This document shows positions 31,570 to 41,670 of a stretch of 64,000 bases of DNA, piece after piece; the stretch's first letter is position 1, and the number at the start of each line of letters is the position of its first letter. The notes beneath the pieces were generated by a model. The model saw nothing but the letters and a program-made list of their open reading frames with translations, had not been told where the DNA came from and did not search any database. This stretch comes from Prorocentrum cordatum (taxonomy: Eukaryota; Sar; Dinophyceae; Prorocentrales; Prorocentraceae): contig CAUYUJ010019281.1 of assembly GCA_963575745.1 (NCBI GenBank), positions 1,393,739 to 1,457,738 of the forward strand. Reading direction: 5' to 3'. The position numbers and the translations under genes were made by a program.

Positions 31570-32290
31570 TTCACCGCCCGGGGGCTCCACCGCCCACCTG
31601 GCCGAGGTCGCGGGCCTCGCCCGTCTGGGCAGCCTCCTCCGGCAGGGCGCCGAAGTGCCAGAGCCACTCGGCGTCGGGGCCTTTGTCGTGCTCGTCGGCC
31701 CCCTTCCCCGTGAAGACTGAAGCCGCGTTCGAGATCCAGCGCGCACCAGCGGGCAACATGCCTCTGGCGGCTCGCACCGTCGGGAAATCCAGGGCCCAGT
31801 AGAGGCGTCTGCGAGCTCCCAGGTGGCGGGGTTTTGCAAGCACTGCCGGAGGTGCTCCGCGCGCTCACCAGTCGGCCCCTGGGCTGTCCACGCCGGGAAT
31901 GTCGGGATAGGTATCGTCGGGACCTGGCCCTCCTCCCTCTGGACCGCGAGGTGCTCGTACATGGAGGCGTCGGTGGCCCCGTGGCTGTGGCGCACTGCAG
32001 CGAAAGCCTGTTCCGCTTCCTGCTCTTCGTCCGAGGGCCGCGGCCTCCCGGACCGAGGGACGAGCGCACTCGCCCTTCCGGGGTCGCCTCGGCACGTCCT
32101 TTGATCGAGAAGGCCATCATTGCCTTGCAGAAGCGGCCCTTTCTGGTGCACTTGCCTGCCTGGCGTCCCTGGCGCCGCTCCTCCTCGCCAGCGGCGAGGC
32201 GTCTGCGTCGCCCTGGCGCGGACCCCTCTCCGCATCGGCAGCACGCGCCCGCTCGACCCTCTCCACGAGCTCATCTAGGCGCCCCTGGGG
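31570..32290 (-). pseudogene. LINE B pre-RT region
   Basis: Several overlapping frames: RLDELVERVERARAADAERG (near 32270-32120), then KAMMAFSIKGRAEATPEGRV, then PAWTAQGPTGERAEHLRQCL. The last is the 'P-x-G-x-R-x-E-H' start of RT in this LINE group. It continues in another frame with RRRLYWALDFPTVRAARGML (31571-31843). The frame change at about 31830 marks an indel. Confidence 0.6.
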
Positions 32291-32560
32291 AGTCGTTGTG
32301 AAGGATGGGAGGGGGGCCAAGAAGGAGAAGAGGGGAGGAAGGGAGAAGGGAGGACGGAGGAAGGATAAGGGTGGAGGAAGAGAGGAAGGAGGAAGACAGG
32401 GACGGAGAGCAGGAGGGGGACGCTGGCGACGGCGACTTCGAGCACGACGAGAGAACCAGAGGGACGAGGCGGAAAATGAGGAGCGGAGGAGGACGAGGAC
32501 GACGGCGACGACGGCGCAGAGGGCGAGGGGGAGGATGACTACAAGGAGGCCAGAACCGAC
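32290..32560 (+). repeat. Purine-rich GGA-type tract
   Basis: Degenerate gga/gag/aag sequence followed by gac/gcg. No gene. Confidence 0.7.
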
Positions 32561-32613
32561 GCTGGCGAATTGAGGCGCCAGCAGATCTCGCTGGATCTCC
32601 AGTCTACCGTTGA

Positions 32614-32668
32614 GTCGGGCATGCCCTCCTACAGGTGGATTTTGGAGGAAACATAAAACATGGTCAAA
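32614..32668 (+). repeat. TIR family D, left-end relic
   Basis: Begins GTCGGGCATGCCCTCCTACA and continues 'ggattttgg', as in the left ends at 35220 and 61090. The right half is missing. Confidence 0.5.
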
Positions 32669-32886
32669 AAATCCGCCAGCCCCCTTGTGGGGCCACCAGG
32701 CTGTGTGTAGGACGAGGGTTTGCTGTTCCCTGCACCAGTTCCAGTTTCCAGTTTCCACTGCTACTATCATGTTTCTTGTTCTATTACTCTTCCTTATTGT
32801 AAACTCCGCGAGGAGGGGGAGCCAAAAAGTGCAATGGTTAGCGTCTCCTGGGGGGTTCTCAAAATTTCTGTTGGGTCGAATCTCGA

Positions 32887-33545
32887 ATGCCCTCACGCGG
32901 ATCGGCGGGGTCAGGGTCCGAAAACACATGGGATTTGCCACATGTTTGAAATTCGGTGGCACCCCTCACGCAGATCGGCGGAGTCAGGGTCGAAAAAACA
33001 ATGGGATTTGCCACATGTCTGAAATTCAGCGGCACCCCTCACGCAGATCGGCGGGGTAGTCCAACAAACCCATGAGACTTGCCACATTTCTGAAATTCGG
33101 TGGCACCCCTCACGCAGATCGGCGGGGTAAGGGTTGAAAAACCCATGGGATTTGCTACATGTTTGAAAGTCGGCGGCACCCCTCACGCAGGTCGGCACAG
33201 TCAGGGTCGAAAAGTCCATGTGATTTGCCACATGTTTGATATTCGGTGACACCCCTCACGCAGATCGGCGGGGTCAGGGTCAAGAAACCGATGGGATTTG
33301 CCACACTTTTGAAATTCGGTGGCACCCCTCACGCAGATCGGCGGAGTCAGGGTCGAAAAACCAATTGGATTCGCCACATGTTTTAAATTCGGCGGCACCA
33401 CTAACGAAATCGGCGGGGTCAGGGTCGAAAAACCCATGAGATTTGCCACATTTCTGAAATTCGGCGGCACCCCTCACGCAGATCGGCGGGGTAAGGGTTG
33501 AAAAACCAATGGGATTTGCCACATGTCCGAAATTCTGTGGGAAAC
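32887..33545 (+). repeat. 73-bp satellite array
   Basis: Nine units. The word 'cacccctcacgcagatcgg' begins at 32960, 33033, 33104, 33177, 33250, 33323, 33396 and 33468, with a divergent first unit at 32887. Period is 73 bp with 1-2 bp deviations. Three mutually offset minus-strand frames stay open only through the repeat. Confidence 0.97.
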
Positions 33546-33734
33546 CTCAGTGCACAGCATACGGAGGCAGGTTCAAAATGCAACACTGTGTTCAACAATT
33601 TCATCAGAATCTCAATTTCTCTTGCCGATGCTGCTTCATGGCGGCGCCGAGGCCTCATGATTCAGCTCTTGCATTGCCCATTATCCGAGAGAGCAGGCCG
33701 GCGGCAGGGGGCGAAGCCCTTACGGATAATCAAA

Positions 33735-33826
33735 AATACCCCCCCCCCAAAAAAAAGTCAAAAAAAGTCCCTGGACAGCTTTGTGAGTATTTGCGCACTT
33801 TCCTCCTGCAGAGGGACATGCCCGAC
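33735..33826 (+). repeat. TIR family D, truncated right end
   Basis: AT-rich core and right terminus 'gagggacatgcccgac'. The left terminus is replaced by C- and A-runs. Confidence 0.6.
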
Positions 33827-34037
33827 TGAAGTCTACCGCCGAGGCGGACTTGGTGCGCGAGCGGCCTCTCACTAGGCACCCGCGAGAGGCTGCCCGCACG
33901 CGCACCTGCGAGCCGCTCCGAGGCCGCACGTGCGCCGGCCGCACGCGCCGTGCGCAGCGCGAGAGAGGCGCGGCCGCCGTCGGTGCTGCGGTGACTCCGA
34001 CAAGCTCGGCGCGGGCGTTGGCGGCACCGGGTTCTTA

Positions 34038-34755
34038 GAGGGGAGGAGGAGGAGGAGGAGGAGGAGGAGGAGGAGGAGGAGGGAGGATGAGGATGAGGAG
34101 GAGGAGGAGGAGGAGGAGGAGGAGGAGGAGGAGGAGGAGGAGGAGGAGGAGGAGGAGGAGGAGGGAGGAGGGGAGGAGGAGGAGGAGGAGGGGGGGGGGG
34201 GGGGGGAGGGAGGAGGAGGAGGAGGAGGAGGAGGAGGAGGAGGAGGAGGAGGAGGAGGAGGAGGAGGAGGAGGGAGGAGGAGGAGGAGGAGGAGGAGGAG
34301 GAGGAGGAGGAGGAGGAGGAGGAGGAGGAGGAGGAGGAGGAGGAGGAGGAGGAGGAGAGCAGGAGGAGAGGAGGGGGGAGGGGGAGGAGGAGGAGGAGGA
34401 GGAGGAGGAGGAGGAGGAGGGAGGAGGAGGAGGAGAAGGAGGAGGAGGAGGAGGAGGAGGAGGAGGCAGGAGGAGGAGGAGGAGGAGAGGAGGAGGAGGA
34501 GGAGGAGAGGAGGAGGGAGGAGGAGGAGGGGAGGAGGAGGAGGAGGGAGGAGGAGGGAGGAGGAGGAGGAGGAGGAGGAGGAGGAGGTGGAGGCGGGGGG
34601 GAGGAGGAGGAGGAGGAGGAGGAGGAGGAGGAGGAGGAGGAGGAGGAGGAGAGGAGGAGAGGGGAGGAGGAGGAAGGGGAGCAGGAGGGGGAGGAGGAGG
34701 AAAAAAAGGAGGACGAAAAGAGGAGGAGGAGGAGGAGGAGGAGGAGGAGGGAAAG
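34038..34755 (+). repeat. 0.7-kb (GGA)n tract
   Basis: Almost continuous purine strand with a G10-12 run at 34191-34206. Gives several spurious frames on both strands. Probably triplex/H-DNA prone (inference). Confidence 0.98.
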
Positions 34756-34980
34756 GCCTACTGGATAGGGTCCGAGTAGACGGGGTCGGAGGATCGCGAC
34801 GCATCGCCGATGCTTCACCGATGCATCGGCGGTGCATCGGCGATGCAGTGGCGACGTCGGCGGTGCATCGACAACGTGGGCGTGCAGGAAATCGGGCTCG
34901 ACATTGAGCCGCATCGCCGATGCATCGGCGATACGGCGCGAACCTCCGACCCCCTCTACTCGGACCCTATCTAGGAGGCC
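34755..34980. mobile_element. TIR family A element, copy 1
   Basis: 226 bp with ~38-bp imperfect inverted ends (core 'gatagggtccgagtaga'). The interior is built from 'catcgccgatgcatcggcgatg' palindromes. No ORF. No convincing target duplication. Confidence 0.85.
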
Positions 34981-35047
34981 TAGAGTTTTAGCGGGTCCTG
35001 GGTCAGTAATGAATTCGACTGCACGCTAGAGTTTTAGCGGGTCCTGG
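34981..35047 (+). repeat. 21-bp direct repeat
   Basis: 'tagagttttagcgggtcctg' at 34981 and again at 35027, directly after the TIR A element. 'tagag' follows all three family A copies. Confidence 0.85.
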
Positions 35048-35202
35048 TTCAGATTAGGCAAGAGTGACCTTTGGTGCGCGATTTAACGAGGGACGCGGGG
35101 TGGCCAAGCACAGACGCGCAAGCCGCTGCTACCGCTTCGCGTTCAGCGATCGGGGGAACCCATTGGTCCCGCACCAAAGGTCGCTCTGGCGAAAGGTCAC
35201 TG

Positions 35203-35386
35203 TTACGTCTAGTCTTATGGTCGGGCCTGTCCCCCTACAGGGGGATTTTGGACGAAAAATTCAAAATTAGTCAAAACATACTCCCACAATGCTCAAAAAT
35301 AGTCGAAAAATCGTCCCCAGACTGTTTTTTTATACTGTTTTTGAATATTCCTTCTGTAGAGGGACAGGCCCGACTTACGTCTAGTC
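35203..35386. mobile_element. TIR family D element, intact copy 1
   Basis: Inverted ends 'tcgggcctgtccc(c/t)ctacag' (35220 and 35372) around an AT-rich core of tcaaaa/tttttga words, unusual in this GC-rich region. The 12-bp direct repeat TTACGTCTAGTC flanks it (35203-35214 and 35375-35386). No ORF. Confidence 0.8.
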
Positions 35387-35389
35387 GAT

Positions 35390-35750
35390 GAAAACTTGGG
35401 GACGCCCCCGTTCCACTGACCAGAACTGCCGCCGCCCGAGAAACACCGGCAACGGCAGACCCCGCTCAGCGCTTCCGGCCCATTCTTAGGGGCTCCAGGG
35501 CCCCATCTCTGACCAGCTCCCCTTTCCCGGAGTCTTAGCTATATATCCGAGCTGGAGGCGGCCAGGGGGTCCCAACGAGCTGCGACCCCAGAGAATCAGT
35601 CAGGAGGACAGGGTGAAACCAAATCCGCCCAATAATCGGACCCCAGACCCCTCCTGGGGTCCGCCTGGTGCAGATCTTCACCCCAGATCCGTTTCCGACG
35701 GTACCAGCGCCCGAAAACGGCCCCACGAGGTCGAGAGAAACAAGTGGCAC
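35390..35750. other. Unassigned spacer
   Basis: Non-repetitive, no recognised gene. Confidence 0.4.
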
Positions 35751-35754
35751 GCGC

Positions 35755-37685
35755 GCCATGGCTCTTGCAAAAAAGGAAGGGGGAGGAGGCGGAGGGGGCG
35801 CGCTGGCTGGTGAATGGGGTGATGGAGGGGGCGTTCGGGATGGGGGTGTCGGGGCGGAGGGGGCGCGCTGGCCGGTGGATGGAGGGATGCGGAGGGGGCG
35901 CTCGGGGTGGGGGGGGCGGCGCCGTGCCAAGATGAATGGGTCAGGGCGGAGGGGGCGGTACCGCGCCAAAACAAAAGGGGTCGGGGCGGAGGGGGCGCGC
36001 TAGCTGAAGGGCGGGGGGGATGCGGAGGGGGCGCTCGCGGAGGAGGCGGTGCCGCGTCGAAATAAAGGAGTCAGGTCGGAGGGGTGTGCCGCGCCGAAAT
36101 AAAGGGGTCGGGGCGGAGGGGCGCGCTGGCTTGTGAGTGGGTGGGTGGGTGGGGGGGGGCGCAATGCAGGGGTCGGGGCGGAGGGGCGCGATGGCTGGCG
36201 GGTGGGGGGCTGCGGAGGGGGCGCGCAGGGCGCGCGGGGAGGGAGTGGGGGCCGTGCCGAAATAAAGAGGTAGCGGGGCGGAGGGGGCGCCCTGGCTGGT
36301 AAGTGGGGAAATGCGGGGAGGTGCGCCGTGCCGAAATCAAGGGGTCGGGGCGGAGGGGCGCGCTGGCTGGTGGGTGGGGGAATGCTGAGGGGCGTGCCGT
36401 GCCGAAATCAAGGTCGTCGGGGCGGAGGAGTGTGCCGGGCCGAGATAAAGGGGTCGGGGCGGAGGGACGCGTTGGCTGGTGAGCGGGGGGGATGCGGAGA
36501 GGGTGTGCCGTGCCAAAATAAAGGTGTCGGGGCGGAGGGGTGTGCCGTGCCGAGATAAAGGGGGGAAGGCGGAGGGACGCGCTGACTGGTGAGCGGGGGG
36601 GATGCGGAGCGGTGTGCCATGTCGGAAAAAAAGGGGTCGGGGCGGAGGGGTGTGCCGTGCCGAAACAAAGGGGTAGGGGCGGAGGGGCGCGCTGGCTGGT
36701 GGGTGGGGGGGATGCGGAGGGGGTGCGCCGTGCCGACATAAAGGCGTCGGGGCGGAGGGGTGTGCCGTGCCGAAACAAAAGGGGTTGTGCGGAGGGGGCG
36801 CGCGGGGGGGGAGGGGGGGCGTGCCGAAATACAGGAGTCGGGGCGGAAGGGGTGCGCTGGCTGGTGGGGTGGTGGGATGCAAGGGGGGGCGTGCCGAAAT
36901 ACAAGAGTCGGGGCAGGGGGGCGCGCTGGCTGGTGGGCGGGGGGATGCGGCGGAGGGGGTGTGCCGTACCGAAATAAAGTGGTCGGGGTGGAAGGGTGTG
37001 CCGTGCCGACGTAAAAGGGTCGGGACGGAGGGACGCGCTGGCTGGCGGGCGCGCGGGGGTGGGGGGGGGGCGTGCCGAAAGAAAGGGGTGGGCGGAGGGG
37101 GCGCGCTGGTTGGTGGGTGGGGGGCTGCGGGGGGGGGGGGGCGGCGTGCCGAAATAAAGGGGTCGGGCGGAGGGGCGCGCTGGCTGGAGGGTGGGGGATG
37201 CGGAGGCGGTGTGCCGTGCCGAAGTAAAGGACCGGGGCGGAGGGGTGCGCCGTGCCGAAATAAAGGGGTCGGGGCGGAGGGGCGCGCTGGCTGTTGGTGT
37301 GGGGGGGATGCGGAGGGGGCGTGCCGTGTCGAAATAAAGGTGTCGGGGCGGAGGGGTGTGCCGTGCCGAAATAAAGGGGTCGGTCGGAGGGGCGCGCTGG
37401 CTGGTGGGTGGGGGGGATGCGGAGGGGGCGTGCCGTGTCGAAATAAAAGTGTCGGGGCGGAGGGGTGTGCCGTGCCGAAAAAAGAGGTCGGGCGGAGGGG
37501 CGCGCTGGCTGGTGGGTGGGGGGGATGCGGAGGGGGTGTGGAGGGGGTGTGCCGTGCCGAAATAAAAGGGTCGGGGCGGAGGGGTGCGCCGTGCCGAAAT
37601 AAAGGGGTCGGGGCGGAGGGGCGCGCTGGCTGGTGGAATGTGTGGGTGATGGAGGGGGGGCCGTGCCGAAATAAAGTGGTCGGAG
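35755..37685 (+). repeat. ~110-bp compound satellite
   Basis: About 20 units combining a 73-bp form ('gcgcgctggctggtgggtgg ... gccgtgccgaaataaagg') and a 37-bp short form ('cggaggggtgtgccgtgccg'). Spacing of the long form settles at 106-110 bp (for example 36467, 36577, 36687; 37281, 37391, 37500). Pro/Arg- and Gly/Arg-rich frames of up to 496 codons are artefacts. Confidence 0.95.
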
Positions 37686-37746
37686 CTCTAGGCACCCTGT
37701 GCAAGAGAATAAAAACCTTGGTCCAACCCAGCACCTCGAATCTGGA

Positions 37747-38162
37747 GGCCGCCTAGATGGGGTCGGAGTAGATGGGGTCGGAGGATCGCGCCGCAGCGCC
37801 GATACATGCATCGCGATGCATCGGCGATGCATCGGCGACGTCGGCGACGCAATGGCGACGTCGGCGTTGAGAACATCGGGTTCCACAACGAATCGCATCA
37901 GCGATGCATCGGCGATGCGGCGCGATCCCCCGACCCCATCTACTCGGACCCCATCTATGAGTATCGTTTAACCGATCCCCATCCCCAGCGGCGTGGCCTG
38001 GGCCCCACTGGCCGGCCGATTTACCCCCCTAGATGAGGATATAGTCGTTCCCTTCGGGTTTCGAGGGGTGTATCCCCAACTGGGGTGGTAATTTGGTGGG
38101 GGTCTCGAAGGGGATGGGGATGGGGATGGGGATTGGATAAACGATACCGAATCTAGGAGGCC
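37747..38162. mobile_element. TIR family A element, copy 2, split
   Basis: Best-preserved ends: ~48 bp of inverted repeat including 'cctagatggggt(c/g)c'. It is interrupted near its right end by a family B element at 37958-38150. Removing the insert and one ATCTA restores the right terminus seen in copy 1. Confidence 0.85.
37953..38155. mobile_element. TIR family B element, copy 2
   Basis: 193 bp (37958-38150), TGAGTATCG...CGATACCGA, flanked by ATCTA duplications at 37953-37957 and 38151-38155. Inserted inside family A copy 2, so younger than it. Confidence 0.88.
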
Positions 38163-38367
38163 TAGAGATTCTGCCTCCCCCCCCTGCTCACCATCACCAG
38201 GGGCTGCGGGCGCGCGGGCTGGTTCTGGCGGGGCGCGGCGATCGCGCGGGGCGCGGAGACGGCTCGAGAAGGCGGCCGCGGAGAAGGGCGGCGGACAGCC
38301 GAGGCTCGGCGCGCGAGGGGCGCGCGGGTGGCCCCGGGTGGGACGCAGAGACACGCTGATACCAGAC

Positions 38368-38550
38368 GTCCTCTCGGGGACGGACAGACCTCCCTTTAGT
38401 AAAACGTGGTTTGGTGAAAACGACCTCGGGCCCAAACCTGGCGGGCGCAAGCCTGGAAAATGACGGCCGCGGCGCCCTCTCGAGAACCGAAAACGGACAA
38501 TTCACTAATCGACGTGTCAGGGTAGGAGGTCTGTCCACCCCCGAGTCCTC
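38368..38550. mobile_element. TIR family C element, copy 2
   Basis: 171-bp element (38374-38544), over 90% similar to 24892-25062 including 'ggacaattcactaatcgacg'. Flanked by GTCCTC on both sides. Confidence 0.75.
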
Positions 38551-38737
38551 CTTTGAGGCGCGCGTCCGACCCAAACATATACAAGGAGCCCACAGAGGAC
38601 GTGCGCGCCCAGCTATGTGCATGAACGCGGCCCCTCGATCCGCGAGACTGGCCGCGTGATACGAACATTCGGGCGATATGTACTCTCGAAACCAGCGTGG
38701 ATTCATGTACGTGCACGTCCTTCTTTCGCTCCTGAAT

Positions 38738-38910
38738 ACAGTATACCAATATTGTAGTATAGCGTTTCGCGAGCAGCATATCGTTTCGCGAGCGGTGCGG
38801 CCAGAAAGCGCCCGCCACGGCGCATATGCCACAAGAGTTCTCGATGCGCGCGTCGCCCCCTTTGGGGGGGCGATGCACATATAGTATAAATATGTCGGGG
38901 TGACGCCGAT
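38738..38910 (+). repeat. Dispersed repeat G, copy 2
   Basis: See copy 1 at 22869-23020. Here the block 'atcgtttcgcgag' is duplicated. Confidence 0.7.
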
Positions 38911-39640
38911 CAGACACCGGGGACCCGGTGTGAAAGGCAAGCGCAGGAGGCACAAGATCAGCGCCCCTCTAACAGGGACTCCACTGACGGGTCCTTTGGC
39001 CAGTGACCCGGCGGACCCAACCCTTGCCGACGTGGGCAACCGTGCAATGCCAGCAGGAGGCCCGAAAAAGGCAACGTTCGGCGAAATTTCGCGAGTACCC
39101 GTTAGTGGATACCCGCTACGGTGCCGCTGACAGGAGCAGGCCGACGAGGGAGAGCCGGCGGGCGGTGATAACTGACCAGCAGGTCGCTGGAGGCAAAAGT
39201 CGATCGCGTCACACACGGAACCAGCATCCCCGCCGCCTGCCTCGGCATGGCGCCAGTGCGGACAGGCGCCACCGCGAGCTGCAGCAAGGATGGCCTCATG
39301 CTACTGGGCGTCTGCAGGCGGTATTCGAGGTCGCATCTGTCGGATGCGTTCTCGAGGCTCCCAGGATCCAACCAGACCTGGGGCATAGGCTCTTGAAGGC
39401 GCTTTTCTTTTCTTTCGGAATTCCGCTGGCACCACAGTGCGCGTGCTTGGTGAACGACTGCGTCGGAGGAGCGGGAACATGAGGGGGAAGAGGGAGCGCA
39501 AGAAAGACAGGGGCAAGGAAGGAACACGCAGGGAAATGGCCGCACCTCGCTTCATAATGAAATCGAGGATCCACGACTCTTTCCGCAGGCGTTCGGGCGG
39601 TTTCAAAGTATCCACAGTTGAAGACGCTCCATCTTCCAAG
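38910..39640. other. Unassigned sequence
   Basis: Non-repetitive. Frames of ordinary composition on both strands (for example plus 39003-39482), but no recognised domain. Confidence 0.35.
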
Positions 39641-39649
39641 ACTCCCCCA

Positions 39650-39910
39650 CACTCCACCCCTGGCCTAGCGAAGCCTCGTTGGGGGCCTCTTGGAACATAT
39701 TGGGGGCTGGTGGAAGGCCTCGTAGGGACCTCTCGGGAGCATCTTGGGAGCATCTTGGAGGCCTCCTGGGACATCCTAGGGTCGTCACAGGGCCTCCGAG
39801 TCGCCCAGGACGCTGGACATGCACGCACGCGTTGTCGAAATTTGGGAGGTCTCGGATACCTCCTGGGGCCCTGATGTGGCTCTCAGGGGCCCTCTTGAGG
39901 TCATCTTGAA
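39650..39910 (-). repeat. Word array, CTTGGGG orientation
   Basis: 'ctcttggga', 'catcttgg' and 'cctcgtagggacc' words. Confidence 0.6.
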
Positions 39911-40339
39911 GCATCACGCGCCCTTCCAGAACAGAACATCGTCGAAGGCGAGAAGCAATGACGTTCCTCCTGTGCTTGAAGAACTTAGGTCTCATGGGAG
40001 CCCTGTTGGCGGCGTCATGGGACAAAGGAAGAGGGAGGGTGGAAAGAGGGAGGAAGGGGGAGGATGGAGAAGGGGGGAGAAGAGAAAGGAGGAGGTAGAG
40101 GAGGGAGGGGGTGAGCGAGTCCTGGCAGGCAAGAACATCCTCTGTGTGTCGATGCTGAACTGCAGCTCGAGGTTGCGCGGGCCATTTGGGGATACACGCG
40201 CACGCGAAGACCACGCAGTGGGCACGGATGACGGAGGAAGGCGCCAGACACCACTGAAAAGGGCAGTGCCCCCGTCTCATTCCTGCCTCCCCGTCCATCC
40301 GTCCCTTCCACCCTCCCGTCGTCATCCCTCATCCCTCCC

Positions 40340-40416
40340 ATCTTCCTCCCCCTCCTCCTCCTCCTCCTCCTCCTCCTCCTCCTCCTCCTCCTCCTCCTCC
40401 TCCTCCTCCTCCTCCC
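40340..40416 (+). repeat. (CCT)n microsatellite
   Basis: About 65 bp of pure CCT. Confidence 0.95.
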
Positions 40417-40524
40417 CCTTCCCGTCTTCATCTCAACATCCTCCACATCCTCCCCCCTGCCCCCCGTTCCCGCCCCCGCTCCCTCGCTCCCCTCCGAGGG
40501 ACGCGCTGCGGAGCCTGTGCCGAG

Positions 40525-40815
40525 GCAGAGGCAGCTGCCTCGCGTACACGAGGTGCTCCTCCAACCCGACGTGGTACTCGATGCGGGTGCCGCCGGAGAG
40601 GGCCTCCAACACGTTCTTCCTCATGCGGCGCGTGGCCGCATCGAGCTCGTTCGCCCCGAAGCCAGGTCTCAGGTGGGAGTGGCGCAGGTCTGTCTGGGGG
40701 CCAAAGACCGCGACCGTGCTCGCCAGGTGCGCGTTGGAGAGGGCGCCGAAGCCGCCCATTGAGGTCCCGACGAACATCACCCGCCGGTACCGCCTTGGGT
40801 GGCCGTGGGAGCCTC
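40525..40815 (-). CDS. Candidate exon, alpha/beta-hydrolase nucleophile elbow
   Basis: Minus-strand frame containing RVMFVGTSMGGFGALSNAHL. The GxSxG nucleophile elbow has its Ser at 40760-40762, preceded by a hydrophobic strand and followed by a helix. Next come VAVFGPQTDLRHSHLRPGF and a conserved-looking IEYHVGLEEHLVYARQLPLP. This matches the elbow region of an alpha/beta-hydrolase group in which 'GTSMGGxxAL' is followed by 'FxPQT'. The catalytic Asp/His would lie in a further exon; the frame runs into the CCT tract. Splice sites cannot be fixed. Could be a pseudogene fragment. Confidence 0.55.
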
Positions 40816-40852
40816 CCATGCCGTCTTGCTGGCTCTTGCGAATCGATGCCTA

Positions 40853-40990
40853 ACAACGCTAATCGATGCTAATCCACGCTAACCGACACTAAATCGAGGC
40901 TGGTCGACGCTAACCCACGCTAAATTGACGCTACTCGGCACTATATCGGCGCTTGCTCATCGATCACCAGAAGCTAGCGCACGCTAATGC
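40853..40990 (+). repeat. Short tandem CGACGCTAA array
   Basis: About ten degenerate 11-15 bp units 'gctaatcgatgctaatccac'. Confidence 0.8.
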
Positions 40991-41199
40991 ACTCTAAAGA
41001 TGGACTTGCGAGGACATACAAGGCTCCCATGAGTAACCAGCCTCGAGCTTATCCCTATCCCTCAGATCGACAAGCCCAAAAGCGACGACAATCGTAAGGA
41101 TGCGCCCTCAGAAACTGAAGGAATCCTTAAGATCGGCATCTAGAGCAGGTGATGCCAATTATAGTAGGTAGACTGGCAAATGAGTTGCTACCGAATACC

Positions 41200-41263
41200 G
41201 CCTGCAGATCTCCCCGAGCTTGGCCTCCACCCCGAGCGCCAGGTGGTCCGTGTCCGCGTACCT
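41200..41263 (-). CDS. Candidate short exon
   Basis: Minus-strand YADTDHLALGVEAKLGEICR has coding-like composition. It starts right after 'cctccag', a plausible 3' splice site, and the family A terminus begins immediately upstream. The downstream boundary is unclear ('gcag/gcggt' would be a GC donor, which dinoflagellates accept). No family recognised. Confidence 0.3.
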
Positions 41264-41266
41264 GGA

Positions 41267-41670
41267 GGCCTCCCAAATCCGGTCCGAGTACGGCAGGTTC
41301 GTGTCGGGACGACCCCAGCGTTGGTTTCCGACACCGCGTGGATCGTTCAAACTTGAAGGATCGGCGACTGTTCGGTCGCCAGATCGTTCCTGTTAGCCGA
41401 TTCTGAACAACACGCGGCGTTCAATCTTGAACGCCCGCGGTAGTGTCGCCGCCGCGTCGACACGACACGGACCTACCGTAGATGGGGGCTGGAGGATCGC
41501 GCCGCATCGCCGATGCATCGGCGAAGCATCGGCGATACACTGGAGACGTCGGCGATGCATCGGCGCGGTCGGCGTGGAGAACTTCTGGCTCCGCATCGCG
41601 CCGCATCGCCAATGTATCGGCGATGCGGCCAGATCCTTTGACCATCTGCTCGGATCCCATGTGGGGGGCC
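41267..41670. mobile_element. TIR family A element, copy 3, split
   Basis: The left terminus (41267-41290, 'ggcctcccaaatccggtccg') and the rest (41481-41670) are separated by a family E element at a TA. Together they align with copies 1 and 2. The interior again has the 'catcgccgatgcatcgg' palindromes. Confidence 0.8.
41289..41480. mobile_element. TIR family E element, copy 1
   Basis: 192 bp bounded by TA. Inverted ends are TACGGCAGGTTCGTGTCG and its counterpart CACGGACCTACCGTA. Internal hairpin words are of the 'gatcgttcaa..ttgaa.gatc' and 'gcgttcaa.cttgaacgc' type. TA duplication suggests Tc1/mariner-type mobilisation (inference). Confidence 0.85.

Larger units (their letters stand above)
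28800..32290 (-). mobile_element. LINE B, decayed non-LTR retrotransposon
   Basis: Reads on the minus strand from about 32290. It holds a pre-RT segment, RT with intact WYLDDG, a post-RT Cys/His cluster and a restriction-like C-terminus. Two in-frame stops (TAA 30556-30558, TAG 29978-29980) and frameshifts near 31830 and 29317 inactivate it. Its C-terminal domain differs clearly from LINE A, so the two represent separate lineages. The 5' end runs into purine-rich simple sequence. Neither an upstream endonuclease nor a target duplication is visible. Confidence 0.85.

Noticed and set aside
32887-33545. CRISPR-like array
   Set aside because: The whole 73-bp unit repeats, with no constant repeat plus variable spacers, no cas genes, and a eukaryotic context.
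33730-34914. Poly-Ser/Leu/Pro and poly-Gly/Glu/Arg frames of over 300 codons
   Set aside because: (GGA)n read on both strands.
35535-37898. Pro/Arg/His-rich frame of 496 codons and matching Gly-rich frames
   Set aside because: Every frame is open because the satellite lacks stops; composition follows the repeat unit.
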